Shown here: positions 55,270 through 64,000 of the stretch, one piece after another | How the letters are laid out: every line of letters starts with the position of its first letter | How positions within the stretch are numbered: position 1 is the stretch's first letter | Source: Acidimicrobiia bacterium | GTDB taxonomy: Bacteria; Actinomycetota; Acidimicrobiia; IMCC26256; PALSA-610 | DNA: 64,000 bases | Assembly: GCA_027494135.1 (NCBI GenBank) | Contig: JAOSJK010000012.1 | Span: 672,795-736,794, forward strand | Reading direction: 5' to 3' | The notes under the pieces: generated by a model | Databases searched by the model: none | Told to the model about the DNA's origin: nothing | Seen by the model: the letters and a program-made list of their open reading frames with translations, nothing else | Made by a program: the position numbers and the translations under genes

Positions 55270-57887
55270 ATGGGTGGTCGTCGCCGGCCGGGGCTGCGCC
55301 GGTACGAGGGCACAGACCTGAGGTGCGTGGCATTGCCGCTCGGTGGCATCGGGACCGGCACCGTCTCCCTCGGCGGTCGGGGCGACCTGCGCGACTGGGA
55401 GATCGGCAACCGGCCTGCCAAGGGGTTCACGCCCCGACACTCGTTCTTCGCCCTCCCGCCGCGCGCCCCGGGCACGCGGCGGTCACGAGGGTGCTCGAGG
55501 GCCAACCTCTCCCGCCGTTCGACGGATGGTCCGGCGCCCGCGTGCCGAACCCCGGCCTGCCGCGATTCCGCAGCGCCCGATTCGACGCCGCCTACCCGAT
55601 GGCCACCGTGCACCTCGGGGACCCTACGGTGCCACTGCGCGTCCGGCTGGAGGCTCTCAACCCGATGGTGCCCGGCGACGCCGGCGCGAGCGGCATCCCC
55701 GTCGCGGTGCTGCGCTGGGTGGTCCGCAACCCGGCGCGTGGCGCGGTCGACGTCACGATCGCGGGTTCGGTGCAGAACGTCGTAGGCGCGCTACGCAACG
55801 CCGGCGACGGGATCCTCGCGCTGAACGCGATCGACCTCGGCCCTCCCTGTCGCAACGTGAACGACGTGCGCTCGATCGCCGGATCCGGCCGCGGACGGCC
55901 GCCCGTGACCGGACTGCTGCTCCGCTCGGAGGGCGTAGACCCCGCGGCCGAGATGTGGGGGACGATCGCTCTGGCCGCGCTCGAGCCACGCCGTTCGGCC
56001 ACGACGCGCACAGCGTGGGCCGACGTCTCGTGGGGCGACACGCTCGCCGACTACTGGGACGACCTCGCCGCCGACGGCCGCCTCGACGACCGCGATCCCG
56101 GCCGGGTCGACAAGCCGATCGCGTCTCTCGCCGTGTCGCACCGCCTCTCAGCGGGCGAGGAGCGCGCGTTCACCTTCCTCCTCGCCTGGCACTTCCCGAA
56201 CCGCATGACCTGGACACCCGAGTCGGGGCTGCCGTGGGTGCTCGACGAAGGACCGGGCACCCTCGACCGACCACCCGGCGAGGAGAACCCCGACCGCGTC
56301 GGCAACCACTACGCGACGCGCTACGCCGATGCCTGGGACGTGGCCGTGCGCACGGCCCGCGATCTCCCCGGCCTGGAGGACGCGACCGCCGACTGGGTCT
56401 CGGCGTTCTGCTCGTCCGACCTCCCCGTCGCCGTCAGGACGCGGCTCTCTGCTCACTCACCGCGCTGCGCTCGCAGACATCGTTCCGAATCGAGTCCGGC
56501 CACCTCTGCGGGTGGGAGGGCACCGGAGACGACTTCGGCTGCTGCCCGGGAAGCTGCACCCACGTGTGGAACTACGAGTCGGCGACCTCGTACCTGTTCG
56601 GCGACCTCTCCCGTTCGATGCGCGAGCTCGAGTTCCTGCACGCAACCCGAGACGACGGCCACACGAGCTTCCGCATCAACCTGCCGGTGGAACACGCGAC
56701 CGAGTGGGGCATCGCTGCAGCCGACGGCCAGATGGGCTGCATAGTGCGCCTGTACCGCGACTGGCGGCTCTGCGGCGACGACGACTGGCTGCAACATCTC
56801 TGGCCCCGGGCGCGCGCCGCCCTAGCGTTCGCGTGGGTGCCCGGTGGCTGGGACGCCGACCGCGACGGCGTGATGGAGGGTTGCCAGCACAACACGATGG
56901 ACTGCGAGTACTTCGGCCCGAACCCTCAGATGGGCCTCTGGTACCTGGCAGCGCTGCGCGCAGCCGAGGAGATGGCCGGACACCTCGGCGACGACGGGTT
57001 CGCGCAGGAGTGCCGCTCACTCTTCGAGAGCGGGTCGGCATGGATCGATGCCCACCTCTTCAACGGCGAGTACTACGAGCACGAGATCCGGCCTCCTGGC
57101 GATCGCTCACTCATCGCGCCAGGCCTCGAGGCGCACATGTTCGGCGAGGGCCAGGACTACTCACGACCGCGCGGGCAGCTCGGCCCGGGGTGCCTGGTCG
57201 ACCAGGCTGTCGGGCAGGTCCTCGCCCACAGCTGCGGACTCCGGCCACCTCGTCGATCGCGGGAACCTACGTACCTCGCTGCAGAGCATCATGCGTCACA
57301 ACCACCGGCGGGACTTCTACGACCACGTCAACGACAAGCGCGCATACGTGATGGGCGACGAAGCGGGCCTCCTGATGGCTTCCTACCCGCGCGGCACGAT
57401 CGACCGACCGTTCACGTACGCGCACGAAGTGATGACAGGCTTCGAGTACACGGCCGCCGCGGGGATGATCTACGAGGGACTCATTGCCGACGGGCTGCGC
57501 TGCATCGAGGCGACACGATCCCGGTACGACGGCTCGCGCCGCAACCCGTTCGACGAGGCAGAGTGCGGTCACCACTACGCCCGCGCGATGGCTGCCTGGG
57601 GCACGTCGCTCGCGCTGACCGGCTTCGACTGGTCGGCGCCCGACCTTCGCATGAGCTTCGCAGCCGTCACCGCGCCGACCCGGTGGTGGTGGAGCAACGG
57701 CTCCGCCTGGGGGACCGTGCGGCTCGCGCCCGCCGGCAGTGCCACCCGGGTCGCGCTGCGCGCCGGCAGCGGATCGATCGACCTGGCCTCGTTCGCCCTC
57801 ACCGGCCGCGGCGCCCGCACCGCATCCTTCGACCCGCTTCTCCGGATCGCCGAGGGCGACACAGCACGCTTCACCGTCCGCCGGTGA
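55270..57887 (+). CDS. GH116 glucosylceramidase-like (GBA2 family) enzyme, three frameshifts
   Basis: About 872 residues, with frame changes near 55475, 56445 and 57240. The N-terminal beta domain has [30 protein letters not shown] and [16 protein letters not shown]. The C-terminal (alpha/alpha)6 barrel has [60 protein letters not shown] and [17 protein letters not shown]. These match the DUF608/GBA2 group that removes glucose from glucosylceramide or other beta-glucosides, with Glu and Asp as catalytic acids. No signal peptide is seen. It lies inside a group of sphingolipid-like genes. Confidence 0.83.
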
Positions 57888-57933
57888 CGGCGCTCCCCTC
57901 GCGGGTCGTGACTCGGTCTGGCCGCGGTCGGCT

Positions 57934-58045
57934 GGCTCTGGGCTGCGGGCAGCGGTAGGCGGGCTCTGCTCTGCGGGCAGCGGTAGGCGGGCTCTGGGCT
58001 GCGGGCAGCGGTAGGCGGGCTCTGCTCTGCGGGCAGCGGCCGGGA
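57934..58045. repeat. 28-bp minisatellite, four units
   Basis: Units at 57934, 57962, 57990 and 58018, each GGCTCTG, then GGCTGCGGGC or CTCTGCGGGC in strict alternation, then AGCGGTAGGCG. The last unit decays. The effective period is therefore 56 bp. It occupies the gap between the convergent GH116 and exported-protein genes. Confidence 0.8.
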
Positions 58046-58145
58046 TTGGTGCGGGCCGGCGACTGCTGGCGCTGGGCTGCGCCGCGGCGGGTGCTGGTAC
58101 CGCTGCGGGCTTCGGCCGGCCGGGGAGTCCGGTTCTGTGTGGGGT

Positions 58146-58736
58146 CTAGGGGAGCAGGACGGGCACGACCTCGACGACCCGGTACTGGCGCGTCGAGGTG
58201 AGCAGAGCGGCCCCCGATGCTCACCGGGACGGGCGGCAGCCCCGGGCCCGAGAGCGTCACGTCGGCGGTCCACACAGCAGTCACAGACAGCGGGTACGTG
58301 CCCTTGATCTCGTAGTCGTGATCCAGCGCATGGTCCTCGGCGTCGCCCGGGTGATCGGTCGCATGGGCACCCGTACCGTCGCCGGGATCGACACTCCACG
58401 CGACCAGGCTCGCCGAGCCCGTCACCGTCCACGCTCCGATCGTCGCGTCGACCACCGCAGAGGTGGCACCCCCCGACCAGACCCAAGTCTCCAGACCCGT
58501 CACGCCCTCACCCGCCGGGAACGACACGAACCTCACCGGCGACGGCGACGCCGGCCCACCCGACCCCGTGTACACCCCACCATCCCCGGCACCGCCACCA
58601 CCAACCCCACCGAGAGCACCGCCCCACCCGAAGGGTCTGGCGTCAGATCACCGCCACCTCCGGTGGCACTTGCAGACCCCGGGCACGCGACTGTCGCCGT
58701 GAGCACTACGAGTAGAGACAGGGGTCTCCCTCTCAC
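58146..58736 (-). CDS. Secreted PKD-like protein, two compensating frameshifts
   Basis: About 196 residues from GTG 58736. The signal peptide GRPLSLLVVLTATVACPGSA is in the first frame. The central domain in the second frame has VRFVSFPAGEGVTGLETWVW, AWSVDPGDGTGAHATDH and DYEIKGTYPLSVTAVWTADV. The end (AALLTSTRQYRVVEVVPVLLP) is in the first frame again, after a G5 run. The DPGDGT...HxY...YxVxVxxxW layout is that of a PKD domain, as in small exported actinobacterial proteins found near Tad-pilus genes. Start overlaps the stop of the lipoprotein before it (GTGA). Confidence 0.62.
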
Positions 58737-59442
58737 AACTGCACCGCGCCTTCGTCCACGAGTCGTTCCAGAGCCCCAATGCGCCACACCCCATCGGAGG
58801 CAACCACGAGGTACCCCGTGTACCGCGTCACATCAGCCAGCCGTTGCTCGTCGAGGACATCGCCTCCCACTCCGATGAGCTGCAGCGCTGTCGCATGTTC
58901 CACGACACTCAAGTTCACAACTCCATCACGTACGGAGACCACGTCGACCTCCATTCGGTGCTCGACATCTACGAGTCGCGTGTTGTCGCGCTGGAGTATC
59001 TCGAGGTCCCCGCGCAGGCGGTCATACACCTCCGAGCCAGGCAGGTACGCCTTCTCGAGAAGGCCGACGTCGGGATGGTGCCCGGTGAGCCACTTGCGGT
59101 AGTCGTCTAGCGACTCGAAGATCTCCACGTAGTCGGTGCCGGTGTTCACCAGGTCGGGGGGCGGGACGGAGTCGTCGAACGAGTACGGCGGGTCGTCGTG
59201 GTCGGCGCGGCAGCCGTCGTGGACGACGCGGGTCGCTCCCCCGAACCGCCGGCACCCGACCCCGCAGTCCCGACCGAGTCGCCAAGCATGTCGCCGCCTC
59301 GCCCGCCGGCAGACTCCGCGACCTTCGTCGCCGCGTCACCCGCCGGCCGGGCCAAGTCACTCGCAGCAGACCCACCACCGCAGGCAGCCAGGGAGACGAG
59401 CCCGGCGAGCACCGACACACCACACGTCAGAGTGCGGCCCAC
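58733..59442 (-). CDS. Lipoprotein of unknown function, frameshifted near base 59165
   Basis: About 236 residues from ATG 59442. The signal TLTCGVSVLAGLVSLAAC ends in a lipobox; a long Ala/Gly/Ser/Thr linker follows. After the frameshift comes DYVEIFESLDDYRKWLTGHH, then PDVGLLEKAYLPGSEVYDRL, and a C-terminal alpha+beta part (TALQLIGVGGDVLDEQRLAD, TGYLVVASDGVWRIGAL) like a Tim44/DUF4440-style cone fold. It is translationally coupled to the PKD-like protein and probably exposed on the cell surface. Function unknown. Confidence 0.65.
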
Positions 59443-59519
59443 GGCGCATACTCCCCGATCGTCATGTTCGAGCAGGTTATGCCCACCGCCGATACCGGGC
59501 GACCGCGCCCCCTACCACC

Positions 59520-59564
59520 TGTTTGGACGCAGATGGCCGCTATGGCTCCGCTGAGGTCCAAACA
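59520..59564. terminator. Inverted repeat after the second PLP lyase-like gene
   Basis: TGTTTGGAC and GTCCAAACA form a perfect 9-bp stem with a 27-nt loop, directly beyond the minus-strand stop at 59579. Stem and loop lengths resemble the 47-nt repeat family but the sequence is unrelated. Likely terminator. Confidence 0.45.
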
Positions 59565-59578
59565 CGGGGGGCTGGGTG

Positions 59579-61033
59579 TCAGGCCGGCGGGACGTAGAGG
59601 CGGTTGAAGTACTCGACGAGAAGGCGGCCGGCGAGGGCGGGAGGGCAGGCGTTGAGGATCGCGTTGATGCCGGCCGTCCTGTCGGGGAGGCCAGCCGAGT
59701 CGCCGATCCCGGCGCCGGCTAGGAGGGCGTCGAAGGTCGCCGCGTCGAGCGTGTCGGGGTCGAGGCCCTGCAGGAGCGAGACGATCCCCGCGTCGGGCGA
59801 CGGGTCGGGGAAGCCCGCGGGCGCGCTCGACGGCGTCGGCGAGGTCCTTCAGCAGCATCGGGACCAGCGGGAGGCTCGCTCCGGTGACGCTCAGGTGGAC
59901 GTTCTCGCGGGAGCCCATGAACCCGAGCTGAGGCTGGACGAACCAGCGGAGCTCCCGCATCTCGTCGATGACGTGGAAGACGCTCACCGTGTCGGAGGTG
60001 AGCGCGACGAGGCTGCCCTCGGGTCTTCCCATCACGTGAAGGTCCGCCATCCCCCTACCCCGTCGATGATCGCCCGTGTCGCGTCGTGTGTGCGGCGAGC
60101 GATGTCGAGGTAGCCGTCGTCACCCAGGTAGTTGAGCACCGCCCACGTCGCGGCCAGCGGCCCTCCCGACTTGGTGCTCTGGAACGTCGTGTTTATGACG
60201 GTGTAACCGGTCCACTCCGCGCACGCGAAGAGCTGGTGCCTACGTAGCCCCGAGTCGCGATACAGAACCACCGACGCGCCCTTCGGGCAGTACGCGTACT
60301 TGTGATAGTCCATCGACATCGAGGTCACGCCGGGAACCGCGAAGTCGAAGTCGGTGACGGACGCGCCGAGCCGGCGGAAGTACGGGAGTATGAACGCTCC
60401 GATGCAGCCGTCTACGTGCAGCAGGAGCTCGCGCGCCTGAGCCAGGGCACCCATCTGGGGGATCGGATCGACGACCCCGTGCGCGTACGACACAGCGGAG
60501 CCGACCAGCAGAATCGTGCTCGGCGTGATGGCCCTCTCGATCGCCTTGAGGTCGGCCTTCCAATCCGCCGGGTCGATCGGGACCAGCACCGGATCGACGT
60601 CGAAGTAGTGCGCCGCCTTCTGGAATGCAGCGTGCGCCGTGACTGGGAGGATCATCTCGGGGCGGTCGATCTCCGGCCGGTTCTCCCGCGCCCAGTCGCG
60701 TGCCGTCTTCACGGCGAGCATGCAGCTCTCGGTGCCGCCACTCGTGAAGTTCCCGACGACGCCCTCGTCGCCGCGCAGGTGGTCTACCGCCATGCCGACG
60801 ACCTCGTTCTCCATGCGTAGGAGACTCGGGAAGACGGTGGGGTCGAGGGCGTTCTCCGTCAGGTACTCGAGGTACGCGCGCTTCGCGATCCGCTCCACAT
60901 CGGCGCGACCGGGGTCGTACACGTAGGCCCAGGTTCGACCGCCGTGTGTGTCGAGGTCGTGCTCCCGGTACTTCTCGAGCGCGGCGAAGAGATCCTCCTC
61001 GCTGCGCCCCTTCGAGGGTATGGAGATCGTCAT
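59579..61033 (-). CDS. PLP-dependent lyase/decarboxylase, sphingosine-1-phosphate lyase-like (second), two frameshifts
   Basis: About 485 residues from ATG 61033, bridging indels near 60050 and 59820. The PLP fold is clear: VVGNFTSGGTESCMLAVKTA, AHAAFQKAAHYFDVD, HVDGCIGAFILPYFRRL, and Lys in SMDYHKYAYCPKGASVVLYR. A small-domain part follows (LVALTSDTVSVFHVIDEMRE, FVQPQLGFMGSRENVHLSVT), and the C-terminal extension LAGAGIGDSAGLPDRTAGIN is longer than in the first gene. The spacing SMDYHKYxxCPKGxS is that of sphingosine-1-phosphate lyase. It would split a phosphorylated long-chain base into an aldehyde and phosphoethanolamine if the likeness holds. Confidence 0.77.
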
Positions 61034-61154
61034 GGCGGAGGAGCCTATGCATGGGGTACGGAGCGACGCCCATCTGTCGAGCAGACGGCAGGCTTCGTCG
61101 GCAGTCGCAGCGGATACATCCAGGATCTGCGGCACTGATCGATGTCGTGTCTCG

Positions 61155-62319
61155 TCAGTCGGGCCCAGCAACGAGTGCGTCGCGGATCGCGGCGACGGCC
61201 GGCTCCCCGTAGCTGAGGCCCTCTTCGTAGCCGTCCTCGAACGGCACCGGCAGGTATCCGAGCCAGTGGGGCGCGAGTCCAACGAGGAGCATCGGACGCT
61301 TCCGTCGATTGAGCACCTGCGCGGCGAGGGCTGCGAAACCCTCTCCCGGTACGGTCATCAGGCGCACCCCGCCGAGGTCCCACTCGATGAGCTCCACGGC
61401 GAGCGGCCCGTCGTCGCCCGAGAGAGCCGCCAATCCGCTGCCGCCGACCGCGACGTCGAGGACTCGCTGCGCTGCGACCCCGGTCGGGCCGTCGACGACC
61501 TCGGTCGCGGCCAGCGCCTCGAGCACCGCCGCACCGAATGCACCGCCGACCGAGCTCACCGCCGCGAACCAGTCGTCGCGCTCACCGTCGATCCGGCGCC
61601 CGTGCGGGTCGACGTCGCCCGCACAGCCCTGCAGGAAGAGCGACCATCCGCCGGCGCGCGCCTCCAAGTACCTCCGGCACTCCCCGACCCAGTCGGCCGA
61701 GACGCAGAGGTTGCGCGGGCCGAGCACTACGGGATGGACCCCGACGTTCGCGATCGTCCCGAGCCGCGATCCGTCGTCGCCGATCACGTCGACGACAGCG
61801 AAGGTGGGCGCGTACGGATGACCGCGGCGGTCGAACGAGAGCTCGTCGGGCAGGGGTGCTCGCGCGAACGCGAGCCTCGCCGGCTCCGACGCCGACCTCG
61901 CCCTCAGCGCAGTGGCCACACATGCGTCGGCCAGTGGCGCCCGGTACGCAAGGGGGACGATCCATCCCAGAGCATCCGTGCCCGTCAGGGTGCTCGGGGC
62001 CGAGTGCGTGTGAATCGTCTGGGTCACCACCGCCGCGCGCGACGCCGAGGGCCGCGGCGACGGCGTCGCGGATGGGAGTCGCCCAGTCCTCGCTCATCGC
62101 CATCAGGTCGAGGGTGAGCAGGCAGAGCGTCTGCGCACCACGAGACACGACCAGCGCCCTCACCTCGAGGTCGTCGTGCACCTCCGAGGCGACTCCGACA
62201 CGATCTCCGTAGCCCGAGAGGTGCACGGGCAGATCGGGGGTGATCGATGCGCGAGCGAAGCCGACTGTGAGGCGCTCCCCACCACCGGTCGGGTCGCCGC
62301 CACCTGCTCTCGCGGTCAT
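61155..62319 (-). CDS. Neutral/alkaline ceramidase-fold protein, frameshifted near base 62030
   Basis: About 388 residues from ATG 62319. The N-terminus TVGFARASITPDLPVHLSGY, then VHDDLEVRALVV, then LDLMAM, is the family opening. Next are TQTIHTHSAPS (the HTHSGP metal motif with Ala for Gly), ANVGVHPVVLG and LQGCAGDVDPHG. In characterised ceramidases the nucleophile is the Ser of GDVSPN; here Asp stands in that place. So the fold and metal site are kept but ceramide cleavage by the known mechanism is doubtful. The C-terminal Ig-like domain of secreted ceramidases and a signal peptide are absent. Confidence 0.75.
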
Positions 62320-62367
62320 GCCGGCAGCCGTTCGGCTACGCCGCCCGCCCACGGTCGTCGACGAGCG

Positions 62368-63024
62368 TCACGCGCCGGCCATCTCCCCTAGGCGGCGCAC
62401 CATCTCCTCGATCCCCTGCGCAATCTGCGGAATGGACGCGTCGCACATGTAGGCGGGCGTCGAGAGCACCCTCTGCTCGTCGTCGGTCACGAAGGAGTCG
62501 GAGAAGCACTCGACGTGCTGCGCCCCCATCTTCTCGATCGCCTCCGCTGTTCCCGGGTCATTGCCGATCGTCAGCCTCGCCCCGGGAATGAGGCGCGCAG
62601 CTATTGCGGGCGCGATGCAGATGAAGCCGATCGGCTTCCCCTGTGCGTGCGTGTCGTTCACAAGCCGGGCCACCGACTTCTCCACCTCGCAATCCGGGCC
62701 CGCGACGGCGAAGTCGCAGAGGTTCTTGGCGGCCCCGTAGCCACCCGGGATCACGAGTCCGTCGAACTCGGCCGAGTCTGCGTCCCCGGTGGCGCGGATC
62801 GCACCGCGCGCTATGCGCGCAGCCTCCTCCAACGTGTTTCGCTTATCCCCGGATATCGCCGAACCGTTGAGATGATCGACGACGTCGCGCTGCTCGACAT
62901 CGGGGGCGAGGCACTCGTACTCGATCCCCACCTTCTCGAGGGCGAGGAGCGTCAGGACCGACTCCCGGATCTCCGAGCCGTCTAGGTACCCACACCCGGA
63001 CAGGATCACTCCGACCTTCGTCAT
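62368..63024 (-). CDS. elbB: ElbB-type DJ-1/PfpI-fold glyoxalase
   Basis: 218 residues. The sequence KVGVILSGCGYLDGSEIRES, then LVIPGGYGAAKNLCDFAVAG, and GFICIAPAIAARLI follow the ElbB (isoprenoid biosynthesis glyoxalase) pattern, with the nucleophile Cys in ICIAPA. Members have weak glyoxalase or deglycase activity, and the link to isoprenoid synthesis is indirect. The gene stands 49 bp upstream of the ceramidase-fold gene on the same strand and may share its transcript. Confidence 0.87.
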   Translation of the reverse strand: MTKVGVILSGCGYLDGSEIRESVLTLLALEKVGIEYECLAPDVEQRDVVDHLNGSAISGDKRNTLEEAARIARGAIRATGDADSAEFDGLVIPGGYGAAKNLCDFAVAGPDCEVEKSVARLVNDTHAQGKPIGFICIAPAIAARLIPGARLTIGNDPGTAEAIEKMGAQHVECFSDSFVTDDEQRVLSTPAYMCDASIPQIAQGIEEMVRRLGEMAGA

Positions 63025-63227
63025 CGCCGCCTCCTCGACGCCGCAGCGCCATGTTCTCGTTCCGGGGTCTCATTCTGGCCCGGAGCACGAGTCCCCGCCG
63101 CACAGCGGAGAGCGGTGGCCGGTCCGAGCCCCTGCTCGAACGTTACCGGCTCCTCCTGTTCGAGGGGAACGCCAGGGCTCTGGAGCCCCACCGAGGAGTG
63201 CACACCGACTACCTGGCGGATGCGGTG

Positions 63228-63972
63228 ATGCAGAATGCCCGCGTGCGCCCGGACCGTCCCTATGCCCGCGACGCGATCGCTCTCGGCGCGGCAGTCGGCG
63301 TCTTCGGCGCGTCGTTCGGCGTTCTGTCCATCACGGCGGGGCTGTCCGTCGCCAGGACGTGCGTGATGTCGCTGCTCGTGTTCACCGGAGCATCGCAGTT
63401 CGCGGCCATCGGCGTCGTCGCGGGCGGGGGTCGGTCGGCACTGCGCTGGGTTCGGCTCTCCTGCTCGCCGCCCGCAACTCCGCGTACGGTCTCGTGCTGG
63501 CGCCGCGCCTCGGCGGCGGGCGCCTCAAGCGCCTGTTCGCGGCACATCTGACGATCGACGAATCCGCGGCCATGGCCGCCGCCCAGGACGACGGCGGTCA
63601 CGCCCGCGGTGCCTTCTGGTGGACTGGTGTGGCTGTGTTCGCGTTCTGGAACATCGGCACGCTCGCCGGTGCTCTGGCGGGTACGGCGCTCGGCGACCCC
63701 CGACAGCTCGGCCTCGACGCGGCGTTTCCGGCCGGCTTCGTGGTCCTGGTCGCGCCGCATCTGCGGATGCGCCGGGGAAGGGTTGCAGCCGCGTCCGGTG
63801 CCGTGATCGCCCTGATGCTCGTCCCGCTACACCGGCCGGCATCCCGATCCTCGCTGCCTCACTCGGAGTCGTGCCCGCGCTGCTCCTCTCGCACCGCGCA
63901 GACGCACCCGGCCCGAACGCACGCGGCGAGCTCGACGAGGACGGCACCGGCGGCAGGGGGGGCGCGAGGTGA
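63228..63972 (+). CDS. AzlC-family branched-chain amino-acid exporter subunit, two frameshifts
   Basis: About 248 residues across indels near 63430 and 63830. The first part has YARDAIALGAAVGVFGASFG and SLLVFTGASQFAAIGVVAGG, the AzlC signature. The next frame gives ALLLAARNSAYGLVLAPRLG, HLTIDESAAMAAAQ and WTGVAVFAFWNIGTLAGALA. The last gives GIPILAASLGVVPALLL. It forms an export complex with the small partner that follows. ATG 63228 is one of two close starts. The stop overlaps the azlD GTG start. Confidence 0.83.
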
Positions 63973-64000
63973 GCTGGGCGGCGATCCTCGGCCTCGCTGC
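63969..64000 (+). CDS. AzlD-family partner subunit, 5' end only
   Basis: Starts at GTG 63969, overlapping the azlC stop by 4 nt. Only about ten residues (SWAAILGLAA) are visible before the window ends. The call rests on the usual azlC-azlD gene order and a hydrophobic start. Confidence 0.5.
   Translation, partial: MSWAAILGLA

Noticed and set aside
57888..58145. Coding continuation of the PKD-like protein into the minisatellite
   Set aside because: The frame through the repeats is low in complexity and Pro/Arg-rich; a conserved-looking end with stop at 58146 is reached in the original frame.
59579..61033. Glutamate decarboxylase
   Set aside because: The Lys motif spacing (YHKYAYCPKGAS) and the flanking segments fit the sphingosine-1-phosphate-lyase branch better; the family identity still needs phylogeny.

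Overview
The window is a GC-rich actinobacterial chromosome segment, most like class Acidimicrobiia. The grounds are five acyl-CoA dehydrogenase genes, an F420-type flavin oxidoreductase, a mycothiol-type DinB protein, a secreted protein with YWL/DGG/FSFGDA repeats, TAT lipoproteins and dense use of GTG starts. The taxonomic call is inference. No rRNA, tRNA or CRISPR array was seen. About thirty conserved genes are broken by single-base indels, mostly beside short C or G runs. This looks like uncorrected long-read error, so most split genes are annotated as one gene with a frameshift.

Layout. 1-3.8 kb: CoA-linked catabolic genes (thiolase, SDR, LLM oxidoreductase, DinB-fold protein) and a decayed small gene. 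4-16.6 kb: an accessory island left of an acyl-CoA dehydrogenase gene (16518-17741). The last 75 bp of that gene recur as direct repeats at 5679, 6550 and 7433, with a larger decayed remnant at 4684. Between the repeats sit toxin-antitoxin pairs (MNT/HEPN, then RHH/Doc twice) and a 9.1-kb integrative mobilizable element carrying a five-gene envelope operon, excisionase, MobF relaxase and tyrosine integrase. GTAGGGATG repeats next to each att core look like integrase arm sites.

17.9-22.6 kb: molybdate regulator and modABC, then a secreted M23 peptidase. 22.6-25.8 kb: gcvP under a tandem glycine riboswitch. 26-33 kb: a six-gene acyl-CoA catabolic operon divergent from a TetR regulator. 33-40 kb: thioesterases, alpha/beta hydrolases, nitronate monooxygenase, a ppk2 gene with an internal deletion, and a radical SAM/SPASM maturase with a SEC-C tail. 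40.1-45.7 kb: an exported-protein island (MauE-like membrane protein, two TAT beta-propeller lipoproteins, small TAT peptides, one Sec lipoprotein) bracketed by two related hairpins. 45.7-51.5 kb: a thiolase, acyl-CoA synthetase, nitroreductase and acyl-CoA dehydrogenase operon.

51.7-62.3 kb holds a ketosphinganine-reductase-like SDR, two sphingosine-1-phosphate-lyase-like PLP enzymes, a GH116 glucosylceramidase-like enzyme, a neutral-ceramidase-fold protein and an exported esterase. Together they suggest breakdown or remodelling of a sphingolipid-like compound, with products passing to the beta-oxidation genes nearby. The window ends with elbB and azlC/azlD.

The two strongest leads are the att-flanked toxin-antitoxin array and the sphingolipid-like cluster. 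A 47-nt inverted repeat with 10-bp arms, reiterated at a 62-nt period, is scattered in the intergenic spaces.
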